Shown here in pieces: positions 41,401-54,200 of a DNA stretch of 64,000 nt. Positions within the stretch are counted from its first letter, which is position 1, and every line of letters begins with the position of its first letter. This DNA is from Nansenia antarctica. Lineage: Eukaryota > Chordata > Actinopteri > Argentiniformes > Microstomatidae. The position numbers were made by a program, and so were the translations under genes. The notes beneath the pieces were generated by a model. The model was not told the DNA's origin. It saw only the letters and a program-made list of their open reading frames with translations, and made no database searches. Location: the NCBI GenBank assembly GCA_963989245.1, contig OZ022348.1, positions 32,607,454-32,671,453 of the forward strand, written 5' to 3'.

Positions 41401-44400
41401 GAGGAACACATCCTGGGTGGTTAACGCGTCTATGTGACTGTCAGCGTGAGACTAACAGGCCTGATCAGCGCCTCTATTTCAATAGCGAAACAGCAGTGCC
41501 AAAACATTCAAATGCAAGGTGTCGCACAAAGCCGGTTGTCAATTTACCCATTTACCCAAAAATGCAGAAGGCTTTACAGTAGAACAGCGGGGTGGTACAT
41601 AGGATCTGCTATAGAAATGTTCAGCTGATCAAAAGGAGCATCCTTTTAGAGAGAGGAAGACACTGTGACATGGAGGGCCTGGATGAGACCTTATAGCATG
41701 TCAACCAGCTAGTTTGCTACTGATGCCCACATGGCACCATCTGTTTACCTGTAGACAACATGGACATCTGTTTACCTGTAGACAACATGGACTGAGGTGA
41801 TTTAAAGAGTTAAACATTTTTTTAATGGCAAGGCAAGAATGTTCCATCTGGCTCTTCCACGGACGGGAAGGCGGAGCCTCTGGAAGGAATCCCCCTCCTC
41901 CTCCCTGCCAGGCTCCTCCTCCTCCCTGCCAGGCTCCTCCTCCTCCCTGCCAGGCTCCTCCTCCTCCCTGCCAGGCTCCTCCTCCCTGCCTGCCAGGCTC
42001 CTCCTCCCTGCCAGGCTCCTCCTCCCTGCCTGCCAGGCTCCTCCTCCCTGCCAGGCTCCTCCTCCTCCCTGCCAGGCTCCTCCTCCCTGCCAGGCTCCTC
42101 CTCCTCCCTGCCAGGCTCCTCCTCCTCCCTGCCAGGCTCCTCCTCCTCCCTGCCAGGCTCCTCCTCCCTGCCAGGCTCCTCCTCCTCCCTGCCAGGCTCC
42201 TCCTCCTCCCTGCCAGGCTCCTCCTCCCTGCCTGCCTGGCTCCTCCTCCCTGCCTGCCAGGCTCCTCCTTGCCAGGCTCCTCCTCCCTCCCTGCCAGGCT
42301 CCTCCTCCCTCCCTGCCAGGCTCCTCCTCCCTCCCTGCCAGGCTCCTCCTCCCTCCCTGCCAGGCTCCTCCTCCCTGCCTGCCAGGCTCCTCCTCCCTGC
42401 CAGGCTCCTCCTCCCTGCCAGGCTCCTCCTCCCTGCCAGGCTCCTCCTCCCTGCCTGCCAGGCTCCTCCGCCCTGCCTGCCAGGCTCCTCCGCCCTGCCT
42501 GCCAGGCTCCTCCGCCCTGCCTGCCAGGCTCCTCCTCCCTCCCTGCCAGGCTCCTCCTCCCTGCCTGCCAGGCTCCTCCTCCCTGCCTGCCAGGCTCCTC
42601 CTCCCTGCCTGCCAGGCTCCTCCTCCTCCCTGCCAGGCTCCTCCTCCCTCCCTGCCAGGCTCCTCCTCCCTCCCTGCCAGGCTCCTCCTCCCTGCCTGCC
42701 AGGCTCCTCCTCCCTGCCTGCCAGGCTCCTCCTCCCTGCCTGCCAGGCTCCTCCTCCCTGCCAGGCTCCTCCTCCTCCCTGCCTGCCTCCTATGGTTTGC
42801 AGTGGAGTACAACTGAAGTATCAGAGGGCTCAGTCCTCTTGTTGTCTTGTCAGACAGGTGTTGCAGTGAGAGACACGCTGGTGGTCCGTGGTGCAGGACC
42901 AGAGGTGTCTTAACAGGTGAACCCACCAGGTTCCAACTCCTCAGTCTTCTGTCTGACAGGAATCTGCCCAGCCATGCTTCAAATGCCTTATTGAAGAGAC
43001 TACTAGGCATTTTCTAGGGATGCTCCGATCTGGATTTTTGGGGCCGATACCGATCACCGATTTTTTCCCTCAAGATCTACCGATACCGATCTTTTTAAAA
43101 ATACATAACTGTATGCCTACTGACTGGATAATAGCCTACATATATTTTGCTTTTTAGACAAACGTCTTGATCCATTAGGCACCAAGCAAACGCAGACCCA
43201 AGTCAGTCGATATGGCTGTATAAAAGACATCATAAACGTGGCCTTCATGGTTTACATACGCAGGGGTGCAAACTGGCGATGGTCCAAAAAGGTGACACTT
43301 TTTTTTGTCCGTAGATGGTTAGCTCTATCATTAACAGTCTAACAATGATGCGCGTGTAAGTTGCGATGGCCCTGACCGTAACACCCGCATAATTAATGTA
43401 AGCAGGTTTCTACAAGTTACATTTAAGACCTTTATAAGAACACTTTTAATAGATTTGAAGACCTATTGAGCAAGTATTGGTATTAGACTCACATTCATTG
43501 ATTCTTTTCATTAGCAATGCTGGGTGATCTGTTCTGTTGCATATAGAACAATGATAATGTAAGTTAGCCTACTTTATCAATTCTTGATTCATTTTTATTG
43601 CTTCTCAACACATTACTAGATATAATAGCATAAATAACAGAATAAACTCACACACTTACTTACACTGCATAGTAGGGATGGACGGTTTTTCGGTTAAACC
43701 GAAAACCGCGGTTTATAAAAATAGAAACGGTTTTTTATCAAAACCGTCTGAATTATTATTTTTTTATTTTTTTTTTTTTTTTAGAAGAATAAAATAGAAT
43801 AAGAATAAAACTGGAACATGTCACATGTTTGTCGTGTGTGAAAATAACAATGATACAGTCTGAATCTGCCGCGCAATGAGTGAGAGGTTTGGTCAGTTGT
43901 GAAGAATAACTGAGGATTAATATCTAATTGGGATTATATTTAAGGGTAACGAATCACTCTATGGGAAAGATAGTTGCCTTCAGTTATTGGTAGATAGGAA
44001 AGGTTTTTTACAATTACTCGCTTACATTTAATAAGATCATTTTCGCTGCTCTCTGTAAAGCGCATTGGGTCACTTTTGTGAGAAATGCGCTATAAAATGT
44101 GATTTGATTTGATATCAATCAATCAATCAAACTTTATTTATGTTCTATAGCACAAATCATGCATTGAATGTAACTCCAAGTGCAGTATTTACTAAACCAC
44201 AATATAATAAAACAAGAGCTATACGGATCAAGAGTGTTTGTGCACAGCGCCACTGTGTGTGAAGGCGCTACTGAAAGTGATGACAGAACGCATGTCTCAG
44301 AAGATACGCGGTCACTTAGTGACGCAAAGGTAGTTCTGTATTTATCTCTATCTGTATTAGTACATTTATTTTGAAAGCTCTATTTTGACAGCTCTACCAT

Positions 44401-44878
44401 GGGCACTTTTATTTTGATGGGGCATTCTTTGTTGATTGACTTACGACAGTTCAGGACGAGTCAGTCTCGCGGCATGTGGTTTTTATGAAAAGCTTTAAGT
44501 ATGTTCACTGCATAATTCTAAGTCTAATATTTCAGTGATTATTGAGCAGTATTCAAATATTTAAATACATTGAGCAGCAGCTGAAACTTTGTCTAAGAAC
44601 CAAGATATTGAGAAAGCAGTTCATTCAATGAAGACGCTGTTCCAAGAGATGATCTTCCGTGCAGGCGTGCACCACCCTGGATCAGCGGAGCTGGTGTGTT
44701 AAGTGTTCATGTGTTTTCATGTATGGTGTAGCTTACAAAAGTCTGCCTTTCCACTTATATTTGTGAAACTAAGTAGCCTAAATGTGTTGCGACTGTGCTT
44801 ACGGTGTTTTAATGGTGTTCGACATGAGTGTATTGTAGCAGTAGGGCTCAATTATTTGAAATTGGCGCTCTTTTTAAG

Positions 44879-44909
<31 letters not shown>

Positions 44910-45020
44910 GTATTTTTCGGTTAACCGGAAAACCGCGGTTTTACTCTCTGACGGTTTTTCGGTTTCAATAATTGGAAACCGTCCATCCCTACTGCATAGC
45001 CTACATACTGAGATATGGCA

Positions 45021-45051
<31 letters not shown>

Positions 45052-48000
45052 CCACACACCTCTCACAGGTACACACACACACACACGTACAGCTATATTT
45101 ACTAAATGTGGCAGGGGGTTCAGCAGATGACAAACTTCAGAGCCAACAGGCTCACAGCCGCAGAGGACGACCCCCTGCTGGCGGGAAAGCTGAACACCTT
45201 CTACGCCCGGTTCGACGAGGGGCGAACGGAGGTAACCACAACACAGACACCACTCTCTCCAGCTCTCAGCAGCCTCACCCTCACAGAGCACGAGGTGAGA
45301 CGCGTACTGAAGGCGGTGGACCCCAGGAAAGCCTCGGGGCCGGATGGCGTCCTGGGACGGGTGCTGAGAGACTGCGCCGACCAGCTGGCCGGGGTTTTCA
45401 CCAACATCTTTAACCAGTCCCTGTCCCAGGCCACCGTCCCACCCTGCCTGAAAACCTCAACTATCATCCCAGTCCCGAAGAAAAGCACGGTGAGCTGCCT
45501 AAACGACTACCGCCCGGTGGCACTCACACCAATCATCATGAAGTGCTTCGAGAAACTAGTCCGGGCCCACATACTCACACGCCTCCCGCCCAACCTGGAT
45601 CCATACCAGTTCGCCTACAGAGCCCACAGGTCCACAGAGGACGCCATAGCGACGACTCTCCACGCCACTCTATCCCACCTGGAGAGGGGAAACAGCTACG
45701 CGAGACTGCTCTTCGTGGACTTCAGCTCCGCCTTTAACACCATCCTTCCAGACAGGCTAGTGACCAAACTACTAGACCTGGGTCTATCACACTCTATATG
45801 TGCGTGGATCAAGGACTTCCTGACCGACCGCCCCCAGAGGGTGCGGGTGGGCCCCCACACCTCCACAGCCCTCAGCCTCAGCACTGGGTCACCCCAGGGC
45901 TGCGTGCTAAGCCCCATCCTCTACAACCTCTACACCCACGACTTCACCCCCATCCACCCCAGCAACTACATCGTAAAGTTTTCAGACGACACCACCGTGG
46001 TGGGATGTATCTCGGGGGGGGACGAGGCGGCGTACAGGGATGAGGTAGAGCAATTGAGCAAGCTGTGCAAGGTTAACAACCTGCTGCTAAACAAGTCAAA
46101 GACCCAGGAATTCATCGTAGACTTCAGGAGGAAAAAGTCCGAGATCCTGCCCCTGCTCATCGACGGAGAGAGCGTGGAGATAGTCTCAAACCTCCGATTC
46201 CTGGGACACAACATGCGGGATGACCTGGCCTGGAAGGACAACACTAAAGGCACCATCAAGAGGGCACAACAGCGGCTATACACCCTGAGATGCCTCAAGA
46301 AACAACACAGCAAGAAGGAGATGCTGGTGGCCTTCTACCACGGCGCAGTGGAGAGTATCCTCACCTTCGGCATCTCCAACTGGTACCACAGCTGCACGGC
46401 AGCGGAGAGAAGCGATCTACAGAGAGTCGTGAGAACAGCACAGAGGATCACCGGCGCCCCCCCTCCCCTCTCTGGAGGAGCTGTACAAAACACGCTGTCT
46501 CAGGAGGGCCTCCAAGATCTCCAAGGACCCGACCCACCCTGGGCACGAACACTTTGTCAAGCTGCCCTCGAACAGGAGGTACAGGACCCCGGCCGCTAAG
46601 ACAAACAGACTGAAGGACAGCTTCTACCACAGGGCCGTCAAGGCCCTGAACACAGAAAAGGCCTAAGTTCTGGGCCCAGGACAGTCCGGACGGATTGTAT
46701 GGCAGCTAGTGCTGAGGCACAAACATGTACATTTTCAAGCCTGCAAACTGTGACACTTTAAAATAATGTGAAAAAATACTTTCTTGTGAAATATGACAAC
46801 CCTAGTTGACTATCTGTGCAGTATAGTACAGTGGATTGTGTACATAGCCTCTATTGATGTAAACCAGCTCCTTACCTTCTTGTGATTTTATGCATCTATG
46901 GTTTTTCCAAAATGTGTTTCTTTTTCCTTTCCTAAACACCAGGGGAGCCTCCCCTCCTAAATGTCGTTGTTTGGTACCTGTACTGTAACAATGACAAAAT
47001 AAAGTCTATCTATCTATCTATCTATCTATCTAAAACACACACACCGTTGCTACCACTGCAAGTTTGAAGAAATTATAACTTCACATGCCTACAGTCGAAT
47101 CGCCTCCTATGGCGATTATCGTATCGTGGCCTCTTGTCTTATCGTTTCACGTGGCAACATATCAGGGTTTTGGGCGCAGCTTAACTGACGGTATTTAGTG
47201 ATCGTTAAACTGTTGTTTATTTTTTGTGTTATGAAAAAAAACGAGTCGGCGGGTACGGTAGCGTAGTTCTAGGCTGAGTTCGTAAATTCGCTCTGAGAGC
47301 GCCGGAGCGCACACTGGGCTCAACGTCATAAAGGGACCAAGTAATTTGATTGGACAAGAGGCATTCCATGACTGCTGGTCAGATTTCCAGAGCGAATTTA
47401 CGAACGCAGCCTAGAACTACGCTACTCGCCGACTCGTTTTTTTCCATAACACGAAAAATAAACAACAGTTTAACGATCACTAAATACTTTATGGATTGGA
47501 TTCACCATTCTCGTTTGCCATAGACTACTATTTGGTAAGGCTTTTGTAAATACTTTTGTTTTGGGACGTGTTTGTGTTTGGGGCGGTATGATCATCTAAT
47601 TATGTGTAGTTATGTGTTTCTAGCATGTCGATGTTCTATCAGGTAAATTCTCTAGAACTAACCTCATGACATTTCACAATCACAAACATATATGTACAGA
47701 AACTCACTAAAGTATAAAATACCGCTTCTCTTGAAATCACTCTCCAGCTCCTATGACGCTTAGAGGTCAATGCATTTGTTTTTTTGGTGAACTACCGTAA
47801 TAACCCTAAATGGTTAGAGAGTGCAACTTCTCTGCTTTCAGAAACTGTTTTTTTCCCCCGATTGCACATATAGTTCAAGAATTACGATAGTTTGAACGAA
47901 CCCTGTAAAATCCTGTTGAAGTTATCGCAACATAGAAATAACGTTTTCCCACAATAAAATAACTTAAAAGATCGGCTTTTGCGATCTGCCATTTTTGAGA

Positions 48001-51000
48001 TGTTTGTAGTTTTGCCACCCTGACAACTAATATAAGGGTATTTGTTGAGTAGCCCCTACTGCATGAGAGAGGAACTGAGGACAGGAAATAATCTAGTGAT
48101 GTAGTATATTGTGATGGGAGGGTCCTGGGTGGGTGTGGGAGGAGCGTGAACAGATTCACTATGGATTTCCGCGTGCACGATTTTTTTCCCGCGTGCACGC
48201 GCATAAAACGCACTGGCGCTCAAAACAAAGACGTAATTTCACTTTACCCACGCAATACCCACTTAAACATGTGTGAGGATACGTAACGGCGTTTTGTGAC
48301 AGAACTTTCACTTTCATTCATGAAATTCACCCCGTCTGTGTTACTGTTTACACAAGTACAATCACAGTGTGACAGTCAGATGGAGCATTCGGTAAACAAC
48401 AACAGCAAGGTAATGCTATCAGTTGAGTTAAAGAAAAACAGCTCTTACCTTTGAGGACACCAACATGAGCCGTGTTTACCCGTACCTCCGCCGTTCTGTT
48501 CGTGGTGATTTTAGAGGCAATAGATTATTTTTGCCCCGCGCATACGTTAGGTGCGAGGCTGCTCGGTTAACCCATTAGCGGGAACATTATTAGTTGCACT
48601 AAATAGGCTGATTTAATTGACCATGAACATCAGAGACAGACATTACGAATGTTCATTTAAAATACTCCGGAAGCCCGGAAGTCCGGAAAACCGGAAGTCG
48701 GAAGTCCTCAGCATAATGCATTGTCTGCAATACAACCGGTTATTCAGGACGCACATTTTTGCGCCCCGGCCTAGAAATAGACACAGCCAATTGGAGCGCT
48801 GCTACAGCTCACGTGTAAGCGAAAAGTATTCGGCCTGCCATAGACTGGCATTGACCGGCGCCCCGACGCCTCCCCCTATGTATTTTAACAGTGAATTTTA
48901 CACACACACAGATAAAATGTTTATTGTATTGGAGGATTTTTAATGAATGCTGATAGGCGCCGACAGAATATCAGCCGCATTTTGTGAATAAACAATGTTT
49001 ATTTAAAAAAAAAACTTTTACAAATCGCAACTAGGAAGTGAAGGTGGGGAACTAGGAAGTGAAGGTGGGGGCGGCGCCCCAGCGCCCTCTATCGGCCAGC
49101 CGCCACTGATTAGTAGCACATGGCCTCTGAAGTCTCATAAGCTCTCTGTCTCCCTGAGGACTGACCGGAGACCAGCCTATACACAGAGACACAGAAGGGG
49201 CTGGTTGATAACCATTTAATTGTTTGCTGCAAATCGAGGCCGTTTTCTATCATTTCTCTGAATCAACCGTGGTGGGGTGGGTTTCCTCTGTAATTTACTC
49301 AGTGTTTCCCCTACCATTGCCTTGGGGGGGCGGGCCTTTTTTAAACGCACCCAACCCGAATCTGGCGAGTGGCAAGCCCATAGGCTCGTTGGTAACGTTA
49401 GTCCGCTGTAGTCTCGCATAGCCAGACCTATCTCCACACTTCGCGCTGTGCCAGCGCTGGAGAATAATACAAGATTTTGCGCAAGTGTGCGCGTGAGACG
49501 CGAGAGTTTTTGCCGGCTGTGATGTCTGCAGATTGAAAGTAAGCAAGTTGAAACGTTAGCAAATATAATTGCTGAGTGTTCTGACAGAGAAAGTTGGTTA
49601 AAATTGGTCGTTATTATCGTGACTAGAAAGTGTCTGACTATAGTTCCATAGTGTAAACTGGCTGTTTTGTTTACCTTTTGGTTGACAGCAAAAGGGAGAG
49701 AGGAGGTTTTGGATGGAGAGAAGGAGAGAGAGCAAGAACAGAGCATCGGCACACCAGAGAGAGATCAAGAACCAGGTGAGAAAGTGGACAGGTAGTCAAG
49801 ACCACATAAGTAAGTAGCCTTGAGAACCGATGGTTCTGGAGCCTAAAGGCCCATAGGGCAGGAGCCTATCTCCTGTTTCCGTAGCGTGAGGCGGCTTAAT
49901 GTACAAGTACACCCCTGGACATGACGCTGGTATGAGGCAGGGTCTTACCCCCTGGGGGGGGGGGGTCCATGCCACGGTCCATGCCACCCCCCCAAGGCAG
50001 CAAACCTAGGGGAAACACTGTTACTACACAAGTTATTTTGGACCTTTTAGAACTTTTTCGGACAAATGAGTGGCGTATATGTGTGTATTGTGGTTGTTGA
50101 GGTGGAGGGTCATGACCACCTCTTTTCAGTCTGGAGCTTGTGCAACCTGCTGCAAAGGGCAGGTGAGAGGGCTACAGGTGTGCCCATGGTGAGGGTGCTA
50201 GAGGAAAGCCCTTAGTGTACAAGGTGATGTTGAGGTCCTCCAGGGTGAGCCAGTGTACAGGGCTTACTGTAGGGCTGTCCCAAACGACTATTTTTCTAAC
50301 GATTAATCTAGCGATTATTTTTTCGGTTAGTCTAACGACGAAGTCTAACGATATATTTTTTTACTGTTCGATAAAAAATATATAAAAAAAACATTTCTTA
50401 TCATGTGTAGGCCCCTTAATTTCCACCTCACTGCTATGTTTAGCCAACTTGAATGCCAACATGGCCATTTAGAAGTCTGTCCATCACCACAACACATAGC
50501 TAGCTAGTAGCTACATAGTTAGCTAACGTTACTCTCGCTGCTATGTTATGATTAGCTAAATTGATGCTAACGTAGCATGCGAGCTACGAGCTAGATAACG
50601 TACAGTAGGTGCGAGCACCACAATGACAATAGGCTACCGTAGCTAGCCAGCTACATAGCTAACGTTACTAACACCAGAAGACAAGACATACAAACTGTGG
50701 TGAGCTACATTGCTTGTGTAACATTAGCTAGTAGCTATCCATTTTTCACTCATACACGGCCGGAAAAGTGAACAGAAATACAACGGTGACTTACGGTGCT
50801 ATCTTGCGGCTGTCTTCACAAAGAGCTCCAGGATGCTTTCGCTTGAGGTGCTCGTTCATTGCAGATGTACTGCTGTGATAGGCCATTTCATTTCTGCACA
50901 GTTTACAGACCACCACATTGTTTTCTTTTTTTGTAAAGTACTCCCACACTTTGGACGATCGTGGGCGAAGTCTTTTAGCTGCTCTGCCTCCTCCATGTTT

Positions 51001-51255
51001 GCACTGGTCGCAGCCATGTTGTTTATTTACGACGCACCGACGCACATTACGCAAGTCGACGTATTGACGTAGTCGATTACGTCGACGACGTCGACGCGTC
51101 GTCCCAGCCCTAGCTTACTGCCCTCTAGTTGTTTCATTGTCCTAGGCCTTTAGTCTGAGATCATCAGCACATTTTCCCCTAATTTGTTTGTTGTTTTATG
51201 AAGAGCTGAGTGACTAAGACACTTTATGAACATGAATTGAGTCTCTCCATCTCCA

Positions 51256-51294
<39 letters not shown>

Positions 51295-54200
51295 CTCTGT
51301 TTTTCAGCCTGCTCTGCTGAAAGCTATATTCAACGTGGACCCTGATGAGGTGCGCTCCATCATATTTAAGAAAGAGGATGTGAACGTGCAGGTAACTGTC
51401 CCATCTGTTTCCTTGTTGTTCCTCTGGGGTTTTGATAATAGAATTTATTTTTAAAAAACGTCTTTCTCAAACTCAAGGACACTGTACAGGAAAACAAAGT
51501 TGAAGAGCTCAGGCAGCTATGGGGGATAGCGTTAGTCATTTTAGACCCCCCCGACCCCCCTAATCTCCTTTTATTTTATATATATACAGTAGAGTCCTCA
51601 AACAGCCCTAACCAAATGTTAGTTCAAGTCAGTTTGCACTAGTTTTTGGTTTTGCATTGCATTTGATGTTGGTTCCTTTACAGAGTCATTGGATGCCCAC
51701 TGCCATCTGTTCACTGGTCCTTTCCCAGTAGTCTGTTGATCTGTTTCTACTTGTGTTATAGCATTCCCTCAGTCTTATGGTTTGGGGCTGACTATGTTTT
51801 TGGAAAAACAAGAGTTGTTTAAATGTCTGTCGTCAATGTCAAGTTGTGTGCTTTGTACTTTTCAGCCCGCTTTCACATGTTTTGAAACATTTACACTATC
51901 TATTCTATTGGCATAATACTTATTTTACTCAATAAAACACAAATCTTTTTTCAAAATTCATATAATGTTTTTAAAGGATTTTCTGGGATTTAAAAAAAAG
52001 ATTCTGTCTCTCACTGTTAAAATGAACCTACCATTAAAACGATAGACTGTTCATTTCTTTGTAAGGGGGTAAACACACAATCAGCAGGGGGGTGAAATAC
52101 TTATTTCCCCCACTGTAAATGTCTGACTGCAAGCTCATGTCTCCAAGCTAGGAGGCACTCTAGTCAGTGAGATGCAGAGATAGTCTTTCTAAACCGTTGA
52201 CATGAAACTCTTTATTATTCAAATGTAAACACGTTCCACTTCCCACAGGACAACGAGAAGCGGACTCCCCTGCACGCCGCAGCCTATCTGGGAGATGCAG
52301 AAATCATAGAGCTGCTGATTCTTTCAGGTGAAGTTATTGTTCCTGTGCAATAATGGGCTAGCGATATCGTTAGTTTGAGGTATGAGAGCCTTTCGGTGTT
52401 AACAATGTTCATAACTCCTGGTGGTTATTTCCCCTGTCCCCAACAACAGCTCCATGCGTTCTGTTTTGCCTGAATAAAGAACCGTGTGGACCACTAGATG
52501 GACATTTGAGAAGTGTTGCTGTTTTATGCATGTCTGTGTCCCAGAATAGCCCTCCTCTACAGGAGGCTAGATGTGCTCCCGCTCTTTTGTGATGTTGCAT
52601 CATCAAGTGTTGGGGACTCATGAAACAGGACCCGGTGCTAACAGGCCTCTGTTCCTCTCCTTAGGGGCCAGAGTAAACGCCAAAGACAACAAGTGGCTCA
52701 CCCCTCTACATCGCGCTGTGGCCTCCTGCAGTGAGGTACATGTATTTTACACCGTCCTCTAATACACACACTTCACAACTTTTAACACTAGAACAGCCGT
52801 AAGGGGTCATTTGTGAGCTAGTATAAGCACAGTCTTTTTCTGTGTAGGAAGCAGGTTAATTTACATGCGGCCAACTAGTGGTCGTTGTGTGTAGATAGCA
52901 GCTTGAGCATTCAGGGTTCGACAGTAACGCCGTTTTACTTGCCCGGGGTTGTTTGTAAAACATTTGCCGGGGTTGTTTGTGCGAGCACGACGACTCTGCT
53001 AGATCCCGGATATTTTTACCTTTGTGCAGGAAGAACAACAGACGGCGCAGGCGTGAGACTAGACTAGATGATCGTGAGTGAAGATATTATCAAAGCGTAC
53101 GGGTGATCGACAGGCGCGTACGCTTTGATAATATCTTCACTCACGATCATCTAATCTAGTCTCGCGCCTGCGCCGTCTGTTGTTCTTCCTGCACACGGGT
53201 ACAAATATCCGGGATCTAGCAGCATCTTCGTGCTCGCGCAAACGACCCCGGCGAATGTTTTACTTGGTCCGGGCAAGTAAAACGGCGTTACTATCCAACC
53301 CTGGCATTGTAAAGAGGGGTCAAATGGCTCTTTTAGTAGGTAAAAAGGCACGGCTGTTCTTTAAACGACAATTTTCACACCGGTTCCCCAGGAGGCCGTC
53401 CAGGTGCTGCTGAAACATTCCTCTGACGTGAACGCCCGGGACAAGAACTGGCAGACGCCCCTCCACATCGCCGCCGCCAACAAGGCGGTGCGCTGCGCCG
53501 AGGCGCTGGTCCCTCTGCTGAGCAACGTGAACGTGTCAGACCGGGCGGGCCGCACCGCACTGCACCACGCCGCCTTCAGTGGCCACCTGGAGGTAGGCAC
53601 AGGGTTGGGGGCAGTCCCACTCACAGGGTCCCACGGGTCCTTGAAATCCTTGAAAGTTTGTGAATTTGAGAAAAAAGAATCAAGGTCTTAAAAGTTTTTA
53701 AAAATAGACATGGGTTTCACTTTCAATGGAAAGTGCTTGAATACCCCCCTCTCTCTCTCTCTCTCTCCCTAAAAAAATAATAATTATATATATATTCAAA
53801 ATTATTTTACTTAGCTCGTCAACTAGTAAATCTCACTGTATTTCACAATATATTGTTTAGCTGTGCTGTGATAGAGAAGGCAAGAGACCATCTAGTGTTC
53901 ACACATTCAAGCCTCTCTTTTTAATTGTTGTCTGTGAGCGGATAGTTCCTATTATATACATTCTCATCTAGATCTGTCTCAAACTCTGCTGTGTTGGGTC
54001 CTTGAATTTGAGGGAATTCAGTCTTGAAACTCCTTGAAAGGTACTTGAATCTGATGTTTGGAGACTGTTCTTCACTTGGCTGGATGTTGTGATTTTTTTT
54101 TTGGGGTGTGTGTGGGGGTGTGTGTGGGGGTGTGTGTGGGGGTGTGTGTGGGGGTGTGTGTGGGGGTGGGTGTGGGGGTGGGTGTGGGGGTGGGTGTGGG

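Larger units (their letters stand above)
38401..51307 (+). other. ankrd28: ankrd28 intron 1 (12.9 kb)
   Basis: Holds minisatellites, hAT elements, a LINE and a fold-back element, listed separately. 38401-41100 is otherwise unremarkable, and I see no additional exon in it. Confidence 0.75.

Noticed and set aside
41802..43010. Long open frames on both strands (325-402 codons)
   Set aside because: They consist almost wholly of translated minisatellite units, have no domain and disappear outside the array.
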